Positions 7,181-9,694 of a stretch of 9,694 nt of DNA are shown piece by piece. Each line of letters begins with the position of its first letter. Position 1 is the stretch's first letter. Location: assembly GCA_001780825.1 (NCBI GenBank), contig MFIX01000225.1, positions 3,412 to 13,105 on the forward strand. Direction: 5' to 3'. The position numbers and the translations under genes are program-made. The notes below the pieces were generated by a model. The model did no database searches. It was not told the DNA's origin and was given only the letters and a program-made list of their open reading frames with translations. Origin of the DNA: Candidatus Glassbacteria bacterium RIFCSPLOWO2_12_FULL_58_11 (GTDB taxonomy: Bacteria; Gemmatimonadota; Glassbacteria; GWA2-58-10).

Positions 7181-7209
7181 ATAATACTTTCTAACAAATT
7201 GGTAGTCAA
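7181..7209 (-). promoter_or_regulatory. sigma70-type promoter of the murG-mraY-flippase operon
   Basis: On the minus strand TTGACT (7204-7209, 5/6) is followed by exactly 17 nt and TATTAT (7181-7186, 5/6). Predicted transcription start is near 7174, giving a leader of about 47 nt to the GTG at 7127. It is the best promoter match in the window and is correctly placed for the operon. Confidence 0.7.
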
Positions 7210-7245
7210 ACTATATTTTAACTTACGTCCGGTCATCTTCAGTCA

Positions 7246-7296
7246 GGATTTGGCTTTCATGCTTATTCTTCTGTTTTCCGAAAGCCTGCCAAATCC
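7246..7296. repeat. imperfect inverted repeat (hairpin) in the divergent region
   Basis: GGATTTGG (7246-7253) is the exact complement of CCAAATCC (7289-7296). Inside it CTTTC (7254-7258) pairs with GAAAG (7280-7284), leaving a 4-nt bulge (7285-7288) and a 21-nt pyrimidine-rich loop. Thirteen base pairs in total. It lies upstream of the murG promoter on one side and just before a TTGACA box on the other. It could be an operator or an mRNA hairpin. A T6 run (7314-7319) is 17 nt past the right arm, too far for a standard terminator. Confidence 0.5.
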
Positions 7297-7302
7297 GAAA
7301 AC

Positions 7303-7331
7303 TTGACAGTAGATTTTTTCCCGGATCAATT
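7303..7331 (+). promoter_or_regulatory. weak candidate promoter for the AKR gene
   Basis: A perfect TTGACA (7303-7308) lies in the right place and orientation, but the hexamer 17 nt further on is TCAATT (7326-7331, 3/6). TTAAAT at 7332 is too far away. A start here would leave a leader of about 200 nt. The -35 match makes it worth listing, not more. Confidence 0.25.
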
Positions 7332-7523
7332 TTAAATTCTATTCAGCGGTTATCCCTCCCCAGGTAAAAACAGGACCGGGACCACCGGCGGTAATCAAGC
7401 GGTTCATTTTTGATTAAATTTTCCAGTCCGCGCCGCAAAACCTGTCGATGAAATCGGGCAGCGCCGGCAGGTATCGCTCGTTCTGGAAGGATGTACGGGC
7501 TCATGGAATATCTGCAAGAGCTC

Positions 7524-7528
7524 AGGAG
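7524..7528 (+). promoter_or_regulatory. Shine-Dalgarno site bearing on the AKR start
   Basis: AGGAG ends 8 nt before TTG at 7537, an ideal spacing, but overlaps the alternative GTG at 7528. It therefore favours the TTG start. Confidence 0.55.
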
Positions 7529-7536
7529 TGCGGGTC

Positions 7537-8634
7537 TTGGAGTTCGCTGCTTACGGTAAAACCGGAGTGAGGCTCAGCCGACTTGCTTTCGGCGGGATGC
7601 GGTTCGCTGAACCGCGCAACGTGGAAAAGATGGCGGAGGTGGTGCTGGCGGCCGCCGGGGAGGGTATCAACTACTTCGATACGGCGCCCGGTTACTGCGC
7701 GGACATGAGCGAGAAGATTATCGGCCATGCGGTCCGGCAGCTTCAGCGCAGCGGAAACCGGTTTTACCTGTCCTCGAAAACGAGCAAATCCGATGCCGAG
7801 GGCGTGCGGCGCGATCTGAGTAAAAGTCTCGAGCGCCTCGGAGTGGACTGCCTGGATTTCTACCACTGCTGGTACATCCTGAGCCTCGAGGGCTGGGAGC
7901 GCCGCAAGAGCGGTGGAGCGGTGGATGCCCTGCTCGCGGCCCGCGAGCAGGGGTTGATCTCGCATCTGGTATTCAGCACGCACCTGCCCGGCGAGGAGAT
8001 TGTCAAGGTTATCGACGAGGATATTTTCGAAGGGGTGACCCTGGGTTACAATGCGGTCAATTTCCCTTACCGCGAGGCGGGTATCAAAGCGGCAGGCCGC
8101 GCGGGGCTCGGTGTGGCGGTGATGAATCCGCTGGGCGGCGGGATAATCCCCGAGAACCCGGCGGTATTCTCCTTTATCAAGAGCCACAGCCGTCAATCCA
8201 TGCCCGAGGCCGCGCTCGACTTCCTCTGGTCTCATGCTGAAGTAACTACCGCCCTGGTGGGTTTCAGCAATATCGAACAGGTGAAAGAAGCTTCTGCGGC
8301 CTGGAAAAAATTCACACCCGGCCGCAAGCTGGACCTCGAAAAAATAAAGGGCCACATCGAGGCCTCTTTCGACCAGCTCTGCACCGGCTGCCGCTACTGC
8401 AAGGATTGTCCTCAGGGTATCGAGGTCTATAAATACATCGAAGCCTACAACCACCTGATGCTAAAAGGCGGGGAGAGCCTGTACGACCGCCTGAAGTGGC
8501 ACCACGGGGTGGATGGAGTCGAAGCCTTGAATCTTTGCAGCGCCTGCCGGGAATGCGAAAAGGTATGCACCCAGCACCTGCCGATCCTGGAGCGTTTCGA
8601 GGAGATCAAGCGGGTTTACGGCCACTCCGCGTAA
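7537..8634 (+). CDS. aldo/keto reductase with C-terminal 4Fe-4S cysteine clusters
   Basis: Predicted cytoplasmic NAD(P)H-dependent oxidoreductase of the COG1453 type: a TIM-barrel AKR followed by a ferredoxin-like region. With TTG at 7537 it has 365 residues and begins MEFAAYGKTG, matching the usual AKR opening; GTG at 7528 would add three residues. The AKR catalytic set is visible: Asp48 (NYFDTAP), Tyr53 (GYCADMSE), Lys81 (LSSKTSK) and His110 (DFYHCW). Residues 190-200 (VAVMNPLGGG) and 239-248 (ALVGFSNIEQ) fit the cofactor-binding end of the barrel. The tail has CTGCRYCKDCP (Cys282, 285, 288, 291) and CSACRECEKVC (Cys334, 337, 340, 344), enough for two 4Fe-4S clusters. This suggests electron transfer with a ferredoxin or flavoprotein partner; the substrate is unknown. 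The OYE-like gene 121 nt downstream on the same strand is a plausible partner. Confidence 0.93.
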   Translation: MEFAAYGKTGVRLSRLAFGGMRFAEPRNVEKMAEVVLAAAGEGINYFDTAPGYCADMSEKIIGHAVRQLQRSGNRFYLSSKTSKSDAEGVRRDLSKSLERLGVDCLDFYHCWYILSLEGWERRKSGGAVDALLAAREQGLISHLVFSTHLPGEEIVKVIDEDIFEGVTLGYNAVNFPYREAGIKAAGRAGLGVAVMNPLGGGIIPENPAVFSFIKSHSRQSMPEAALDFLWSHAEVTTALVGFSNIEQVKEASAAWKKFTPGRKLDLEKIKGHIEASFDQLCTGCRYCKDCPQGIEVYKYIEAYNHLMLKGGESLYDRLKWHHGVDGVEALNLCSACRECEKVCTQHLPILERFEEIKRVYGHSA

Positions 8635-8755
8635 GCTGTTTCAGATGTATCTCTGCTTCAGAACATATTAAAAGTTTTTACATCCCCGGCCCGGATAAGC
8701 CGGATTATAAAATCAACCAGAAAAAAACAGGGAAAGACCCGAAAGGGAGATTAGA
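8635..8755 (+). other. spacer between AKR and OYE-like genes
   Basis: This 121-nt gap has no U-tract terminator. A small hairpin CCGGC (8686-8690) with GCCGG (8699-8703) is followed by AT-rich sequence containing TATAAA (8706-8711). TTTACA at 8677 is 23 nt from it, too far for a standard promoter. GGGAG at 8745-8749 serves the next gene. Read-through from the AKR gene is plausible. Confidence 0.45.
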
Positions 8756-9694
8756 ATGCCGGATATCGCCAAATCCTTAATCGATTGCGCATTTGAGCCA
8801 TTCCACTCGAAACGGATCGATCTGCCCGGCCGCCTGGTCCGGGCGCCGGTCTGGACCGGCACAGCGGATGAACAGGGCTATGTCACCGACCGGACTGTCG
8901 AGTTCTACGACAAGCTGGCCGGCAATGGTCTCGGGCTGATTATCACCGGTTTTACCTTTGTAAGCGCCAACAGCCGGGCGATGCCGCGCATGCTGGGGGC
9001 CGCGGACGATGAATTCCTGCCGGGGCTGCAGCGGCTGGCCGAGGCGGTGCATGCCAAGGGGGACAAGATCTGTCTCCAGCTGGCCCACTGCGGCCTGAAC
9101 GCGATGGCTTCCTTCGATCCGGACGGCTTGATTTACGGCCCCTCCCTGATTGCCCTGACCGGGCAGACCCTGAGCGAAAAAGCGGGGCGGCTGCACAAGG
9201 GCAACGCCCATATCATGCGCTCGCTCACCCGCTGGCAGATCGAGCAGATCCAGCACGATTTCCTCCAGGCCGCCCTGCGAGCCGCGAAAGCCGGTTTCGA
9301 CGCTGTGGAAGTCCACGGGGCGCACCATTACCTGATCAGCGAATTCCTCAGTCCGGCTTTCAACAAGCGGACGGATATTTACGGCGGCGGGACCCGTCAG
9401 CGCGCCCGCTTTGCCGTTGAGGTGGTCTCGCGGATCAGGAAAGCGCTGCCCGAGATGCCCATATTCTTCCGGCTTAACTGCGAGGATTTCACGCCCCTCG
9501 GAATCACCCTGGAGGACAGCCGCAATACCGCGATCATGCTGGCCGAGGCGGACTGCGATGTCATCTCAGTCAGCGGCAGCAATCCAACCCGCACCCGGAT
9601 CGTGAAAAAGGAAAAGGAAGCCTATTTCAGGGAACAATCGAAGATAATCCGTCAGGCCTGCGGCTTGCCGGTAATGGTTGCCGGGGGAATACGC
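8756..9694 (+). CDS. NADH:flavin oxidoreductase / Old Yellow Enzyme family, 5' part
   Basis: FMN-dependent TIM-barrel oxidoreductase, likely reducing an activated C=C bond or a related substrate with NAD(P)H. 313 residues are visible and the frame is open at the window end, so the C-terminus is missing. Start ATG at 8756 has GGGAG (8745-8749) 6 nt upstream. Family marks: LVRAPVWTGTADEQGYVTD (27-45), the early FMN-site strand; GLGLIITGFTFV (58-69); ICLQLAHCGLNA (105-116), where QLxHxGR is usual; FDAVEVHGAHHYLISEFLSP (181-200), with the substrate-binding pair His187/His190 and Tyr192; NKRTDIYGGG (203-212), where YGGS is usual; Arg239 in FFRLN; and VAGGIR (308-313), the start of the FMN-phosphate loop. 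Many larger family members carry 4Fe-4S and FAD/NAD domains after this barrel, but whether this one does lies beyond the window. It follows the AKR gene on the same strand. Confidence 0.93.
   Translation, partial: MPDIAKSLIDCAFEPFHSKRIDLPGRLVRAPVWTGTADEQGYVTDRTVEFYDKLAGNGLGLIITGFTFVSANSRAMPRMLGAADDEFLPGLQRLAEAVHAKGDKICLQLAHCGLNAMASFDPDGLIYGPSLIALTGQTLSEKAGRLHKGNAHIMRSLTRWQIEQIQHDFLQAALRAAKAGFDAVEVHGAHHYLISEFLSPAFNKRTDIYGGGTRQRARFAVEVVSRIRKALPEMPIFFRLNCEDFTPLGITLEDSRNTAIMLAEADCDVISVSGSNPTRTRIVKKEKEAYFREQSKIIRQACGLPVMVAGGIR

Larger units (their letters stand above)
7128..7536. other. divergent intergenic region, murG operon / AKR
   Basis: About 0.4 kb between the divergent murG and AKR genes. 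The part from 7149 to about 7435 is mostly AT-rich and holds the murG promoter, an imperfect inverted repeat (7246-7296) and a TTGACA box at 7303. From about 7436 to 7536 the composition returns to gene-like GC, and one minus-strand frame there (7414-7500) reads like a protein C-terminus. No complete gene was found in it. Confidence 0.6.

Noticed and set aside
7042..7236. Minus-strand 64-codon frame starting MTGRKLKYSL that overlaps the murG start
   Set aside because: It begins upstream of the predicted operon promoter, covers the -35/-10 boxes, and runs out of frame into murG where it becomes Arg/Gly/Pro-rich. A shadow, not a leader peptide.
7522..8454. Minus-strand 310-codon frame opposite the AKR gene
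   Set aside because: The + strand product has the AKR catalytic tetrad and cysteine clusters; the antisense product has no recognisable domain and arises from GC-rich codon structure.
8777..9328. Minus-strand 183-codon frame at the right end
   Set aside because: The + strand carries the OYE-family protein with recognisable motifs through the same region and beyond; the minus frame is antisense.

Overview
The window is 9.7 kb of bacterial chromosome. The organism is probably an uncultivated Gram-negative-type (diderm) bacterium. The main genes are about 60% GC by eye. Two lipoproteins carry signal peptidase II cleavage sites, and there is a peptidoglycan precursor module. No gene identifies the phylum. 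The mix of a Wzx-type flippase, a beta-helix lipoprotein, an Fe-S aldo/keto reductase and an Old Yellow Enzyme relative would fit FCB-like candidate phyla, but that is only an impression. There are no rRNA or tRNA genes, CRISPR arrays or insertion sequences.

Layout: (1) 2-85, the 3' end of an unidentified + strand gene. (2) 158-640, a small + strand lipoprotein with its own promoter and a strong Shine-Dalgarno sequence. It is noticeably lower in GC than its neighbours. (3) 718-755, a terminator hairpin between convergent genes. (4) 819-2135, a minus-strand right-handed beta-helix lipoprotein. (5) 2440-7127, a tight minus-strand operon read murG-HEAT, then mraY, then a MOP/Wzx-type flippase, with two 16-nt gaps. 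A good sigma70-type promoter (TTGACT-17-TATTAT) sits just upstream. (6) An AT-rich divergent intergenic region of about 0.4 kb. (7) On the + strand, an aldo/keto reductase with two C-terminal cysteine clusters (7537-8634), then the first 313 residues of an Old Yellow Enzyme-family oxidoreductase running off the window end (8756-9694).

The operon is the most interesting part. MraY makes lipid I and MurG makes lipid II, both at the inner face of the cytoplasmic membrane. The third gene encodes a lipid-linked oligosaccharide flippase. The three membrane steps are therefore packaged together, away from the usual dcw genes (no murC/D/E/F, ftsW or ddl in view) and with mraY downstream of murG. The MurG protein carries an extra C-terminal region of about 280 residues with HEAT-like repeats. 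MraY has Asn at the third position of its usually conserved His-His-His motif. Whether this is the housekeeping set or a second, specialised set cannot be decided from the window. The AKR/OYE pair on the other side is a separate redox unit with no evident link to the cell wall genes.
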